Assembly (NCBI RefSeq): GCF_016595245.1
Contig: NZ_JAENHM010000025.1
Span: 239,070-303,069, forward strand
Reading direction: 5' to 3'
Source: Azospirillum endophyticum
GTDB lineage: Bacteria; Pseudomonadota; Alphaproteobacteria; Azospirillales; Azospirillaceae
Length of the DNA stretch: 64,000 nucleotides
The position numbers were made by a program, and so were the translations under genes. The notes beneath the pieces were generated by a model. It was not told the origin of the DNA. It saw only the letters and a program-made list of their open reading frames with translations, and made no database searches. This document shows positions 52,471 to 60,837 of this stretch, in pieces. Numbering within the stretch: the first letter of the stretch is position 1; every line of letters starts with the position of its first letter.

Positions 52471-54138
52471 ATGGATCTCTGGCGCATCCTGAGACGCGAC
52501 GCCCTGCGCAACATCCAGCCGCTGATGCTGCTGGCGGTGCTGGCGGCCGCACTCAACCTCGCCCTGCTGACCTCGCTGAACGACGCGCTGCTGGCGCTGG
52601 ACGATCCCGAAGGCTTGCAGCGGCTGCTGATCGTCTTCCTGCTGTCGGCCTTCCTGTGGCGGATCGCCCAGGGCTGGATGATGAACGCCGCGTCCAAGCG
52701 GATGCAGGCCGCCCTCGCCGTCCTGCGCGTCGACCTGCTGCGCCGGGCGGTGGCCGCCGACCTGCCGGACGCCATGGCGGTCGGCTCCTCCCGCTTGGCC
52801 CAGGTGGCGGGGCCGGAGCTGCAGCTGCTGGCGCAGGCGGTGCCGACCCTGGTCATCAGCTTCCAGTCGGTCGCGGCCATCGTGCTGTGCCTGCTGTATC
52901 TCGCCACCCTGTCGGGCGCCGCGGTGCTGATCGTGTTCGGCTTCCTGGTGACCGGCGGCATCCTGATCGGGCGTTCCGTCGTCCGGCTGGAACTGATGTC
53001 GGAGACGATCCACGAGGCCGAAGGCGCGCTGTCCGAGCGGTCGGAGCATATCCTGCAGACCCTGCGCGAGTGCAAGCTGAACCGCCGCCGCGCCGCCAAC
53101 GCGCTGGCCGACGCAACCGCCTGCGCCGAATCCCTGCGCAAGGAACGCCACCGCTTCGGCGCGGAGTACAGCCACTACTTCACCATCAGCGAGCTGACCT
53201 ATTACGCCGCCCTGGCCGGAATCATCTTCCTGCTGCCGGCGGTCACCAACACCGACATCGCCACCGTCATCCTGGCCGGCCATGCCGCCGCCTTCATCGC
53301 CTACCCGGTCATCACCATCGTCGCCTCCTACCCCTCCTACATCAGCGCCGAGACCGCCGCCCGCTCCTATCTGGCGGTCGAGGCCGAGCTGAAGGCGGCG
53401 CCGCTCGCCGTGACCCAGGGCCGCGGCACGGACGACGCCTTCTCCACCATCGCGCTGGAGGGCGCCACCTTCCGCCATGCCGGCCGCGACGGGACGGGAT
53501 CCTTCACCGTCGGTCCGGTGGACATGACGGTCGAGCGCGGCAGCGTCGTCTTCATCACCGGCCACAACGGTGCGGGCAAGAGCACGCTGATCCACATGCT
53601 GCTCGGCCTCTATCCGGTCCAGCGCGGCATCCTGTCGGTCGACGGCGTGCCGGTCGGACCGGACGGGCTGACCGCCCACCGCGACCGCTTCTCCGTGGTG
53701 TTCTCCGACAACCATGTGACCCGGCAGCTCTACGGTGCCGCGGCGCTCGACGACGGCTTCGCCGAGGAACTCCTCGATCTCCTGGAAATGTCCGACAAGG
53801 TCGCCATCGACGGCCGCGCCTTCACCACCGTCGACCTGTCGCAGGGCCAGAAGAAGCGCCTCGCCCTGATCGCCGCCCTGCTGGAGCGCAAGCCGGTGCT
53901 GGTGCTGGACGAATGGGCGGCCGACCAGTCGCCCTATTTCCGGCGCAAGTTCTACCGCGAGATCATTCCCTGGCTGAAGGCGCGCGGCATCACCGTCATC
54001 GCGGTGACCCACGACGACGCCTATTTCGACGCGGCCGACGTGCAGCTCCAGGTCGACCGCGGCGGCATCCGCCGGCTGGTCACCACGGCTCCCCCGGCCG
54101 GCATCCCGGCCCCCGACCTCCTCCCCGCCTCCTCCTGA
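52471..54138 (+). CDS. PvdE/SyrD-like ABC exporter 2
   Basis: 555 residues, same family as exporter 1 but divergent in sequence. Walker A GHNGAGKST, Q-loop VFSDNHVTRQL, signature LSQGQKKRLALIAALLE, Walker B VLVLDEWAADQSPYFR and switch VTHDD. The two exporters may form a heterodimer, as each has complete motifs it could also be two separate pumps. Confidence 0.87.
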   Translation: MDLWRILRRDALRNIQPLMLLAVLAAALNLALLTSLNDALLALDDPEGLQRLLIVFLLSAFLWRIAQGWMMNAASKRMQAALAVLRVDLLRRAVAADLPDAMAVGSSRLAQVAGPELQLLAQAVPTLVISFQSVAAIVLCLLYLATLSGAAVLIVFGFLVTGGILIGRSVVRLELMSETIHEAEGALSERSEHILQTLRECKLNRRRAANALADATACAESLRKERHRFGAEYSHYFTISELTYYAALAGIIFLLPAVTNTDIATVILAGHAAAFIAYPVITIVASYPSYISAETAARSYLAVEAELKAAPLAVTQGRGTDDAFSTIALEGATFRHAGRDGTGSFTVGPVDMTVERGSVVFITGHNGAGKSTLIHMLLGLYPVQRGILSVDGVPVGPDGLTAHRDRFSVVFSDNHVTRQLYGAAALDDGFAEELLDLLEMSDKVAIDGRAFTTVDLSQGQKKRLALIAALLERKPVLVLDEWAADQSPYFRRKFYREIIPWLKARGITVIAVTHDDAYFDAADVQLQVDRGGIRRLVTTAPPAGIPAPDLLPASS

Positions 54139-54205
54139 GGCGAAGAGTCCCTTCGTTCCTTCTTCCCCTGCCCCCATCCCTTCAGACGCGAGACAGAGGC
54201 ACATC

Positions 54206-55360
54206 ATGATCCTTCTCACCGGCGGCACAGGCTTTCTCGGCGGCTCCTTCTACCTCGACGCCGTGCAGAACGGGTCCGCGGCCGACTGCCTGCTGCTGAT
54301 CCGCGGCGCCGACGAGGCCGCCTGCCGCGCCCGTCTCGCCGCCAACCTCGCCCGTTGCGTCGATCGCGCCACGGCCGAGGCCTATGCCGGCCTGTGCCAG
54401 ATCCTGCCGGGCGACCTGCAGTCGCTGGCGACCAGTGCCGACCCGCGTCTGGACGCGGTGACCCACATCGTCCATGTCGCCGCCGACACCTCCTTCGACA
54501 GCCGCCACTCGGTCTGGCAGATCAACGTCGACGGCACGCTGGCGCTCGCCGCCCGCGCCCGCCGGATGAAGCACCTCCAGCGCTTCCTGCACATCGGCAC
54601 CGCCTTCTGCTGCGGCGAGACGCCGTGGCTGGAAATGGTGAGCGAGGCCCCGGCCCCCGGCCACGACACGCCGCACATCGTCGAATACACCCGCAGCAAG
54701 GCTGCGGCCGAGCGCGCGCTGGCCGCCGGCTTCCCCGACCTGCCGATCGTCATCTGCCGTCCGTCGATCGTCGTCGGCCACAGCCAGCTCGGCGTGCGTC
54801 CCAGCGCCAGCATCTTCTGGTTCTTCCGTCTGGTCGACCGCACTGGCGTCCTGCCCTGCTCGCCCGACGGCTTCATCGACATCGTGCCGGTCGACTGGGC
54901 CTCGGCCCGTCTCCACGACCTGCTGCGCAAGCCCGACCTGAAGCACAACATCTACCACATCTCCGCCGGTCTCGGCAGCCGGACGACCTGGGCCGATTTC
55001 GAGGAGGCCTTCGCCGGCCACGGCCACGAGGGCACCCGCCCCTACAGCTTCTTCGATCCGAAGGGTCCGGAAGGCTGGAAGCCGTTCGACCGCGCCTATC
55101 GCCTCGCCTTCCCGCAGCGCGACATCCTGCACCGGACGATGGCCGCCGGCGGCCGCAAGTACCATCGCTTCACCGCCCAGGACATCGCCTTCGACAACAG
55201 CCGCCTGCTGTCGGAAGGCTTCGCCCCGCCGCCGCGCTTCGCCGACTACATCGGCGTCTGCCTGCAGCAGCCGCGCACGACCATCGAGGAGCAGTTCGTC
55301 GACGACGCCGCCAGCTTCGAGTTCGACGAGTCGCTGGTTCCCGCCGCCACCGCCGCCTGA
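54206..55360 (+). CDS. Thioester-reductase-like NAD(P)-binding protein (NAD_binding_4)
   Basis: 384 residues. Rossmann opening MILLTGGTGFLGGSFYL, VHVAADTSFDS, YTRSKAAAERAL (Tyr-x3-Lys) and RPSIVVGHSQLG are the marks of male-sterility/thioester reductase domains that reduce acyl or peptidyl thioesters to aldehydes, here without the carrier or adenylation domains. Ends with an acidic C-terminus. 67 bases after exporter 2; its pathway is unknown, no NRPS or PKS gene is in the window. Confidence 0.82.
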   Translation: MILLTGGTGFLGGSFYLDAVQNGSAADCLLLIRGADEAACRARLAANLARCVDRATAEAYAGLCQILPGDLQSLATSADPRLDAVTHIVHVAADTSFDSRHSVWQINVDGTLALAARARRMKHLQRFLHIGTAFCCGETPWLEMVSEAPAPGHDTPHIVEYTRSKAAAERALAAGFPDLPIVICRPSIVVGHSQLGVRPSASIFWFFRLVDRTGVLPCSPDGFIDIVPVDWASARLHDLLRKPDLKHNIYHISAGLGSRTTWADFEEAFAGHGHEGTRPYSFFDPKGPEGWKPFDRAYRLAFPQRDILHRTMAAGGRKYHRFTAQDIAFDNSRLLSEGFAPPPRFADYIGVCLQQPRTTIEEQFVDDAASFEFDESLVPAATAA

Positions 55361-55391
55361 CATCCCAACGGGTCCGCCGGAACGAAACGAC

Positions 55392-55820
55392 ATGCCGCTC
55401 CTCATCCCCACCCGCCTCGCATCCAGCCCGATCCACGGGCTGGGTCTCTTCGCCGAGGAGCCGGTCGAGGCCGGCACGCCGGTGTGGCGGTTCGATGCCC
55501 GCATCGACCGCCTCTTCGCACCCGACGACGCCCTGCTGGACGAGTTCCCGCAGGTCTCCCGGCTGGCGGACTTCCACGGCTGCGTGATCGACGGGGTCGG
55601 CGTCCTCCTGCCGGGGGACGACGCCCGCTTCCTCAACCATGACGACGAGCCGGCGATCGGGCGGTCCGATCCCGGCGACTGGCGGATGTTCGTCGCCCGC
55701 CGTGCCATCGCCGCCGGCGAGGAGATCACCTGCAACTACGAGGACATCTGCGCCGATGTCCGCGATGCGGGTGCCGCCAGCTACCTGTCCGCCAGCGACC
55801 CATCCGGAGCGCCGGCATGA
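55392..55820 (+). CDS. SET-domain protein (putative lysine methyltransferase)
   Basis: 142 residues, a bare SET domain: SPIHGLGLFAEEPVEAG (beta-strand 1 and substrate loop), FLNHDDEPA (N-H SAM-binding motif) and IAAGEEITCNYED (second motif with the catalytic tyrosine). Complete pre/post-SET flanks are absent. Its stop overlaps the next start by 4 bases. Bacterial SET proteins of this size exist but few have known targets; a partner in the locus may be modified. Confidence 0.82.
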   Translation: MPLLIPTRLASSPIHGLGLFAEEPVEAGTPVWRFDARIDRLFAPDDALLDEFPQVSRLADFHGCVIDGVGVLLPGDDARFLNHDDEPAIGRSDPGDWRMFVARRAIAAGEEITCNYEDICADVRDAGAASYLSASDPSGAPA

Positions 55821-56563
55821 CGCCGCGCGCGTCGCATCATCCCCTGCGGACCAGCATCGTCGAACCCGCCGCCCTGACACCAGAGCGGCGGGCGGTGATG
55901 TTCGCCCTGCTCAGCGTCTGGTTCGAGGGCTACGGCGAGGAGTATTTCAACGAGGAACTGGGCGACCTCGACCATTGCGTCCTCCAGGAGGATCCGAAGA
56001 CCGGCGAACTGGTCGGCTTCGCCACCGTCTACCGCCAGGAGACCGACATCGACGGCACGCCGGTCGGCGCCTTCCACACCGCCCACTGCATCCTGGAACG
56101 CCGGTTCTGGGGGTCGAACGGGCTGGTGCGCGCGATGGTCGCCGAAATGGTCGGACGGGCGCGCGCCGACCGCTCGGGCCGCCTGTGGTATTGGAGCTAC
56201 AGCGCCGTCGGCTACCGCTCCTACCGCTACATGCCGATGCTGTTCGTCCGTCACGCCCCCAACGCGGAGCAGACGCTCGACGCGGTCGACCGGGCTCTGC
56301 GCGACCACATCGGACGCGAATGCTTCGCCCATTACTACGATGCCGACACCGGCACCGTGGATTGGAAATGGCAGGGTTACGGCCTGACGGAGGAAGCCCG
56401 CGCCATCAGCGAGGCAAAGCTCGACAGCCCCGCGGTGGCCCAATTCCGACTCCTCAACCCGCGCTGGGCCGAGAGCGTGGAAATCCTCTGCCTCGCCCGC
56501 CTGACCGACGACAACCTCACCGCCTTCGGCCGTCGCTGGTTCCCGATCGCTCGACCTGCCTGA
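55817..56563 (+). CDS. GNAT-like or LuxI-like acyltransferase, unknown
   Basis: 248 residues, no signal peptide. VLQEDPKTGELVGFATVYRQE followed by AFHTAHCILERRFWGSNGLVRAMVAEMVGRAR has the beta-strand/acetyl-CoA loop feel of GNAT proteins, but I cannot place it in a subfamily. Conserved-looking aromatic stretch YWSYSAVGYRSYRYMPMLFV. Coupled by a 4-base overlap to the SET gene, last gene before the porin. Confidence 0.6.
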   Translation: MTPRASHHPLRTSIVEPAALTPERRAVMFALLSVWFEGYGEEYFNEELGDLDHCVLQEDPKTGELVGFATVYRQETDIDGTPVGAFHTAHCILERRFWGSNGLVRAMVAEMVGRARADRSGRLWYWSYSAVGYRSYRYMPMLFVRHAPNAEQTLDAVDRALRDHIGRECFAHYYDADTGTVDWKWQGYGLTEEARAISEAKLDSPAVAQFRLLNPRWAESVEILCLARLTDDNLTAFGRRWFPIARPA

Positions 56564-56609
56564 CGCGCGCCGCCCAACCCGCTCTCATCCCCTGCCGTTC
56601 AATTTCGGA

Positions 56610-57806
56610 ATGATCATCGCCATGCGCCCGACGTCCCCGCTCTCCGTCCTTCGCACCGCAGCCCTGGCCGGCACCGCCTCCGTCGCGCTTCAGGCAGCCC
56701 CGGCGCTTGCCGAACCCGAGTTCAGCCTGACCATCGGCGGGGACGCCTATTTCCAGGGCGCCTATGTCAGCCAGAAGCAGGATGACGGGCTGCGCTCGAG
56801 CGAGTTCGCCAACCGCCTGCGCCTGACCGTCACCCCGTCGGCCACCGCCGACAACGGCCTGACCTACGGCGCCCGGCTGCGTCTGGTCTCCGGCAACGGC
56901 GACCCGTCGGTTTCGAGCCGGACGGTCGAGAACGACCGCGCCTTTCTCTTCGCCAACGGCTCCTTCGGCACCATCCAGGCCGGCGTGATCAACGGGCTGT
57001 CGGACGAATACGGCATCATCGGCCCCAACACCGAAGGCATCGCCGGCAGCCCGGACAGCAACGGCATCCTGTTCCTCTACGGCTCGCCCACCTACGCCGG
57101 CCTGCCGCTGGCGGCGACCAGCCTGCGCACGCTGGTGTCCTACGACACCGGAACCAAATTCGTCTACATCAGCCCGAGCTTCGGCGGCCTGCAGGCTGCG
57201 GTGTCCTACACGCCGCGCACCGGCGATTCCAATACCTCGGTCAACCGCCGCAAGGTCGATGCCCTGGGCGACGCACTGGCCTTCCGCGACGTCATCGAAG
57301 CCGGCGCCGCGTTCCAGAACGCCTTCGGCGACGTCACGGTGGAGGCCAGCGCCTTCTACCAGACCGGCAAGGCAGTGCGGCAGAGCGACGGAATCCTCAG
57401 CCAGTCCTTCGAGGATCTGAACTCCTTCCATGTCGGCGCCAATGTCGGCTACGGCCCGGTGAAGGTCGGCGCCAGCTACGCCTACAGCGGCGACAGCGGC
57501 TATGCCAAGGGCCTCGCCCAGTCGCGCAACCAGCAGAACCTGATCGTCGGTGCCCAGTATCTCAGCGGTCCGCTGCTGTTCGCCGCCAACTACATGCGGG
57601 CGCTCGGCAACGACCAGGCGACCATGACGATGCCGGCCAAGGCCGACATCTGGCAGGGCGGCGTCACCTGGACCGTGGCCCCCGGCCTGACCGCCGGGCT
57701 GGAATATGACTACGTGCGCTCGACCCTGTCCGGCGGCGCCCCCACCGGCGGCGATCTGACCGACCGGGCGCATATCATGATGCTGGACACGCGGCTGGCA
57801 TTCTAA
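56610..57806 (+). CDS. General porin (Gram-negative porin_4 type)
   Basis: 398 residues with signal peptide to about ALAEP, amphipathic beta strands throughout (for example EFSLTIGGDAYFQGAYVSQ, GLEYDYVRS) and a C-terminal phenylalanine (DTRLAF), needed for outer-membrane assembly. Trimeric diffusion channel type found in alphaproteobacteria. ATG at 56622 is an alternative start. 46 bases after the previous gene and followed by a strong hairpin, so it can be the last gene of the locus, or an independent gene. Confidence 0.88.
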   Translation: MIIAMRPTSPLSVLRTAALAGTASVALQAAPALAEPEFSLTIGGDAYFQGAYVSQKQDDGLRSSEFANRLRLTVTPSATADNGLTYGARLRLVSGNGDPSVSSRTVENDRAFLFANGSFGTIQAGVINGLSDEYGIIGPNTEGIAGSPDSNGILFLYGSPTYAGLPLAATSLRTLVSYDTGTKFVYISPSFGGLQAAVSYTPRTGDSNTSVNRRKVDALGDALAFRDVIEAGAAFQNAFGDVTVEASAFYQTGKAVRQSDGILSQSFEDLNSFHVGANVGYGPVKVGASYAYSGDSGYAKGLAQSRNQQNLIVGAQYLSGPLLFAANYMRALGNDQATMTMPAKADIWQGGVTWTVAPGLTAGLEYDYVRSTLSGGAPTGGDLTDRAHIMMLDTRLAF

Positions 57807-57870
57807 ATCGGATCGCGCAGGGCCGTTTCCTATTTGAAGCACGAATCCTTCCGCGAAACCAAAGGCTTGG

Positions 57871-57906
57871 AGACCGCCGGATACTTCAGGGAGTATCCGG
57901 CGGTCT
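57871..57906 (+). terminator. Strong hairpin terminator after the porin gene
   Basis: AGACCGCCGGATACT (57871-57885), six-base loop, AGTATCCGGCGGTCT (57892-57906): perfect 15-bp stem, followed by TTG. No long T-run. Confidence 0.75.
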
Positions 57907-58040
57907 TGCAATGCCAACTCATTGCTCGGGCTGTCTCACATTCGTCGACACGGTTCGAGGCTCACCCGGTAATTTGTTCGCCGGTGTCGATTGACGCCGT
58001 GCGCCCCAAATGATGGGTGTCCTCAACTCGGAGGTTCCGA

Positions 58041-58589
58041 ATGGTTCCCGCCCTGTTGCAAACGAGCCGCCTTCAGCTCCGCCGGTGGCGGGAGGCGGAC
58101 CTGGAGGCTTTTGCGCGGATTTCCGCGGATCCGGTCGCTATGCACCATCTCTTGCCAATCGGCGATCGGACGGCCAGCGATGCGTTCGCTCGCCGTGCCG
58201 AGGCGCATTTCGAGCAGCATGGATTCGGATTTTGGGCAGTGGAACTCCTATCCACGCAAGAATTTATCGGATTTGTTGGCCTCGTGAACGTCGGGTATGA
58301 TGCTCATTTCACCCCGGCGGTGGAGGTCGGGTGGCGGCTGCATCCCGATTACTGGGGTTATGGCTACGCGACTGAGGCCGCGAAACGCGCCTTGCGCGAT
58401 GGTTTCGAAAGATTGGATCTCAAGGAGATTGTCGCCTTAACAGTCCCTGCCAACAGCCGGTCGAGACGGGTGATGGAGCGCTTGGGTATGACGAGAGATG
58501 AGGATGACGACTTTGATCATCCTCGTGTTCCAGATGGGCATCCGCTCAAACGGCACGTGCTCTACAGGCTGCCCCGCTCCAGCCCATAG
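58041..58589 (+). CDS. RimJ/RimL-type GNAT acetyltransferase
   Basis: 182 residues, Acetyltransf_3 family: LQTSRLQLRRWREADLEAF opening, VEVGWRLHPDYWGYGYATEA with the acetyl-CoA loop and TVPANSRSRRVMERLGMT. ATG 58041 with GGAGG at 58030-58034 is preferred to an upstream GTG. Acceptor unknown (protein N-terminus or small molecule). Confidence 0.87.
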   Translation: MVPALLQTSRLQLRRWREADLEAFARISADPVAMHHLLPIGDRTASDAFARRAEAHFEQHGFGFWAVELLSTQEFIGFVGLVNVGYDAHFTPAVEVGWRLHPDYWGYGYATEAAKRALRDGFERLDLKEIVALTVPANSRSRRVMERLGMTRDEDDDFDHPRVPDGHPLKRHVLYRLPRSSP

Positions 58590-58641
58590 GCGTCAGCTTC
58601 AGACATGCCAACCTGCCAAACCCTGGTTCAACGGGCGGGAC

Positions 58642-58660
58642 ACCGTTGCATCGCAACGGT
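58642..58660. terminator. Hairpin between convergent genes
   Basis: ACCGTTGC (58642-58649), loop ATC, GCAACGGT (58653-58660), in the 98-bp gap between two converging genes. May serve either strand; no T-run. Confidence 0.45.
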
Positions 58661-58687
58661 AATGCTCGGGGGGAGCCTACCCGGAAC

Positions 58688-59398
58688 TCACGACGACGCG
58701 TGAGAATCGCCGTCTGCTCTCTCGTCTTCGCCATGAGGCGGTGCCGGCTCGATCCGGTAGGTGCAGCGCCGTTCGTCAGCCAGAATGTGCTCCATCCGCC
58801 GAATCTGTGAATCGGCTCCGATCACCCGCTGGAAGACGGCCAGTTCGGCACGGCAAAACCCCTGTTCCGTCGCCGCTGCGGCGCAGATCGGGCAATGATT
58901 CTCGATGAGGAACAGGGCGCCGTCTGCATCCTCCCTCCATTCGGCCATGTACCCCTCCCGGCTTCGGATCGCCGCCAGGCGCGCCACGCGATCCTTGAGG
59001 TCCGTCACCTCCGCCAACTCCGCCATATAGTGCCTTTCGGTGTCGGCCCGGCGTGTCGCGATCAGCCTATCGAGGGCATCCCGCCCCAGCGTCTCGCCGA
59101 TGCCGCGGATCAGTTGCACGGCCAGTTCCGCATGCGCGTTCGGAAAGCGCGCATGTCCGGCCTCCGTCAAATGCCAAACCTGGGCCGGCCGTCCAACTCC
59201 ACGTGACCGTGCCTGGGCCTCGACCAATCCTTCGGACGAGAGTCTGGTCAGTTGCTGGCGCGCATTCTCCGCGGTCGTCCCCAGCGCCTGCCCCAGCTCC
59301 GCCGTGGTTTGGGGGCCATTCATCTTCAGGAACGTCAACAGCCTGTCGGCCCCGCCCGGCGCGGTCGAGACGCTATTTTCCAAGCCTTGACTTGACAT
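58688..59398 (-). CDS. SufR-like HTH regulator with cysteine cluster motif
   Basis: 236 residues. N-terminal winged HTH (about 18-80): TTAELGQALGTTAENARQQLTRLSSEGLVEAQ. C-terminal region carries ENHCPICAAAATEQGFCRAEL, a C-x2-C-x9-C arrangement typical of SufR/ArsR-like regulators that bind an Fe-S cluster. ATG 59398 preferred to 59410, which lacks any ribosome site. Divergent from the superoxide dismutase gene with a 98-bp shared region, so I infer control of sod in answer to iron or oxidative stress. Confidence 0.8.
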   Translation of the reverse strand: MSSQGLENSVSTAPGGADRLLTFLKMNGPQTTAELGQALGTTAENARQQLTRLSSEGLVEAQARSRGVGRPAQVWHLTEAGHARFPNAHAELAVQLIRGIGETLGRDALDRLIATRRADTERHYMAELAEVTDLKDRVARLAAIRSREGYMAEWREDADGALFLIENHCPICAAAATEQGFCRAELAVFQRVIGADSQIRRMEHILADERRCTYRIEPAPPHGEDERADGDSHASS

Positions 59399-59420
59399 AT
59401 TCGCCGCCATTCAATAAACC
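59392..59420 (+). promoter_or_regulatory. Candidate promoter of the superoxide dismutase gene
   Basis: TTGACA (59392-59397), 17-base spacer, TAAACC (59415-59420), a weak -10. It overlaps the first codons of the divergent regulator gene, so transcription could be mutually exclusive. Confidence 0.35.
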
Positions 59421-59496
59421 AAGCTTGTACTTTGGATTTTACGCCGCCCGGAACGGCCGATGCAACGGCCGGGTGGCCTTGGCAAAGGAGGAACCG

Positions 59497-60126
59497 ATGA
59501 CCGTTGCGTTCGTTCTGCCCGATCTGCCCTATGCCCCCGACGCGCTCGGGCCGGCGATGTCGTTGGAAACGATGACGCTTCACCATGGCAAGCACCACGC
59601 CGCCTATGTGGCGAAGCTCAACGAGCTGGTGCCCGGTTCGGTTTTCTCCGGCTTGGCTCTCGACGACGTCGTCCGCCGGTCCTTTGCCGATCCGCAGGCC
59701 CAGACCATCTTCAACAACGCCGGCCAGCACTGGAACCACCTCCATTTCTGGACCTGGATGAAGCCGGGCGGCGGCGGGGCGGTTCCCGGCATCCTGGAGC
59801 GCCGCCTCATCGACAGCTTCGGTTCCGTCGCGGCCTTCAGGGACGGCTTCGTCAAGGAGGGCGTGGCGCAGTTCGGCTCCGGCTGGGTCTGGCTGACCGA
59901 GGAAGCGGACGGGCGGCTGGCGCTGATGCGCACTCCGAACGGCGACAACCCGCTGGCGCATGGGCGGCACGCTCTACTGGGATGCGATGTTTGGGAGCAC
60001 GCCTATTACGTCGATTACCGTAATCGCCGCCCGGACTATCTCGCGGCGTTCCTAGACCAGCTCGTCGATTGGGAAGCCGTGGCTGCACGCCTGGGACAGG
60101 TTTCCGGGACGTCCGCCGTGGGGTGA
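59497..60126 (+). CDS. Iron/manganese superoxide dismutase
   Basis: 209 residues. Metal ligands are visible in LHHGKHHAAYV (His about 29), NAGQHWNHLHFW (His about 80) and DVWEHAYYVDYRNRRPDYL (Asp and His). Gly-Gly-Gly before the second half and GSGWVWL are normal. ATG 59497 with AAGGAGG upstream. Converts superoxide to hydrogen peroxide in the cytoplasm. Metal preference cannot be fixed from sequence alone. Confidence 0.93.
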   Translation: MTVAFVLPDLPYAPDALGPAMSLETMTLHHGKHHAAYVAKLNELVPGSVFSGLALDDVVRRSFADPQAQTIFNNAGQHWNHLHFWTWMKPGGGGAVPGILERRLIDSFGSVAAFRDGFVKEGVAQFGSGWVWLTEEADGRLALMRTPNGDNPLAHGRHALLGCDVWEHAYYVDYRNRRPDYLAAFLDQLVDWEAVAARLGQVSGTSAVG

Positions 60127-60144
60127 TCGTCGACGGGTGCCGCC

Positions 60145-60241
60145 CTATGCTTTCGTGCGTTTGATGTGGAATGCACGAAAGCATAGCTCCATGTCCGACA
60201 ACCGGATCGCGTCAAATCCATTCCGATTTGGCGCGATCCGG
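60145..60241 (-). repeat. Bipartite palindromic intergenic repeat, copy 2
   Basis: Palindrome 1: CTATGCTTTCGTGC (60145-60158) with GCACGAAAGCATAG (60173-60186), perfect 14-bp arms. Palindrome 2: CCGGATCGCGTCAAATC (60202-60218) with GATTTGGCGCGATCCGG (60225-60241), 17-bp arms with one mismatch. Shares sequence and order, inverted, with 21249-21343. Confidence 0.65.
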
Positions 60242-60300
60242 TTCGGCAGGTCTGGTGACGAGGCCGACGCCTCGTTCTTCGGAAGACAGAGGCCAAGAAA

Positions 60301-60658
60301 CCAGGGCAATCGCATGTGGAATCGAGATTCCCATACAAGGACTTCCGTCATTCCCGCGAAGGAGGCTGTGAAGAAATCGAACTTATGTGGAAAAGCCCTG
60401 ATCTGGCAGGCGCGCACATCTCCCACTCGTCATCCCCGCGGAGGCGGGGAACCAGGATTTCCAACACAAGTGCTTGTGGAGACTGGATTCCCGCCTTCGC
60501 GGGAATGACGGCCGAGGGACGCGCAAGATGCGACCCAACGCGACGTGGTTCGAACTTGGGGCTTCTCTCAGCGAGTCACCGATTTCTTCACAGACTCGAA
60601 GGCGGGAATGACGGGCTTCCTTGTATAGGATCACAATTGCCATATGCGATTGCCCTGG
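60301..60658. repeat. MITE-like element with long imperfect terminal inverted repeats
   Basis: Left end 60301-60379 (CCAGGGCAATCGCATGTGG ... CTGTGAAGAAATCG) matches the reverse complement of 60580-60658 (CCAGGGCAATCGCATATGG ... CTGTGAAGAAATCG), roughly 80 percent over 79 bases. Between them lie further blocks of CCGCGGAGGCGGGGAA and TTCCCGCCTTCGCGGGAA near 60433-60504, resembling the short repeats known in several proteobacteria. Confidence 0.65.
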
Positions 60659-60818
60659 CAAAGGAACCGTCCGGTGATATTTCGCAAAGCTCGGGAATGA
60701 GAACGCGCCCGATGTCCACGCGACATCGTCCCAACCGGGAGGAAAAAGCGGTGGCTGACGGTCAAGCGGGAGGCTGACGGCTGGCTTCCGGTAGAGGTGC
60801 GTTCGAATTTCTTGATGA

Positions 60819-60837
60819 TAACGATTATTATTCTCAT
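60819..60837. promoter_or_regulatory. Fur-box-like site without an obvious target gene
   Basis: GATAACGATTATTATTCTC matches 15 of 19 positions of the classical Fur box. Neither strand has a plausible gene start within several hundred bases: the AraC gene ends at 60929 and sod ends at 60126. Confidence 0.5.

Noticed and set aside
49403..54138. Pyoverdine/syringomycin-type biosynthetic cluster
   Set aside because: Exporters resemble PvdE/SyrD but there are no NRPS modules, carrier proteins or siderophore genes in the window.
60301..60658. CRISPR array
   Set aside because: The repeats are few, unequal, inverted rather than direct and not evenly spaced; no cas genes.
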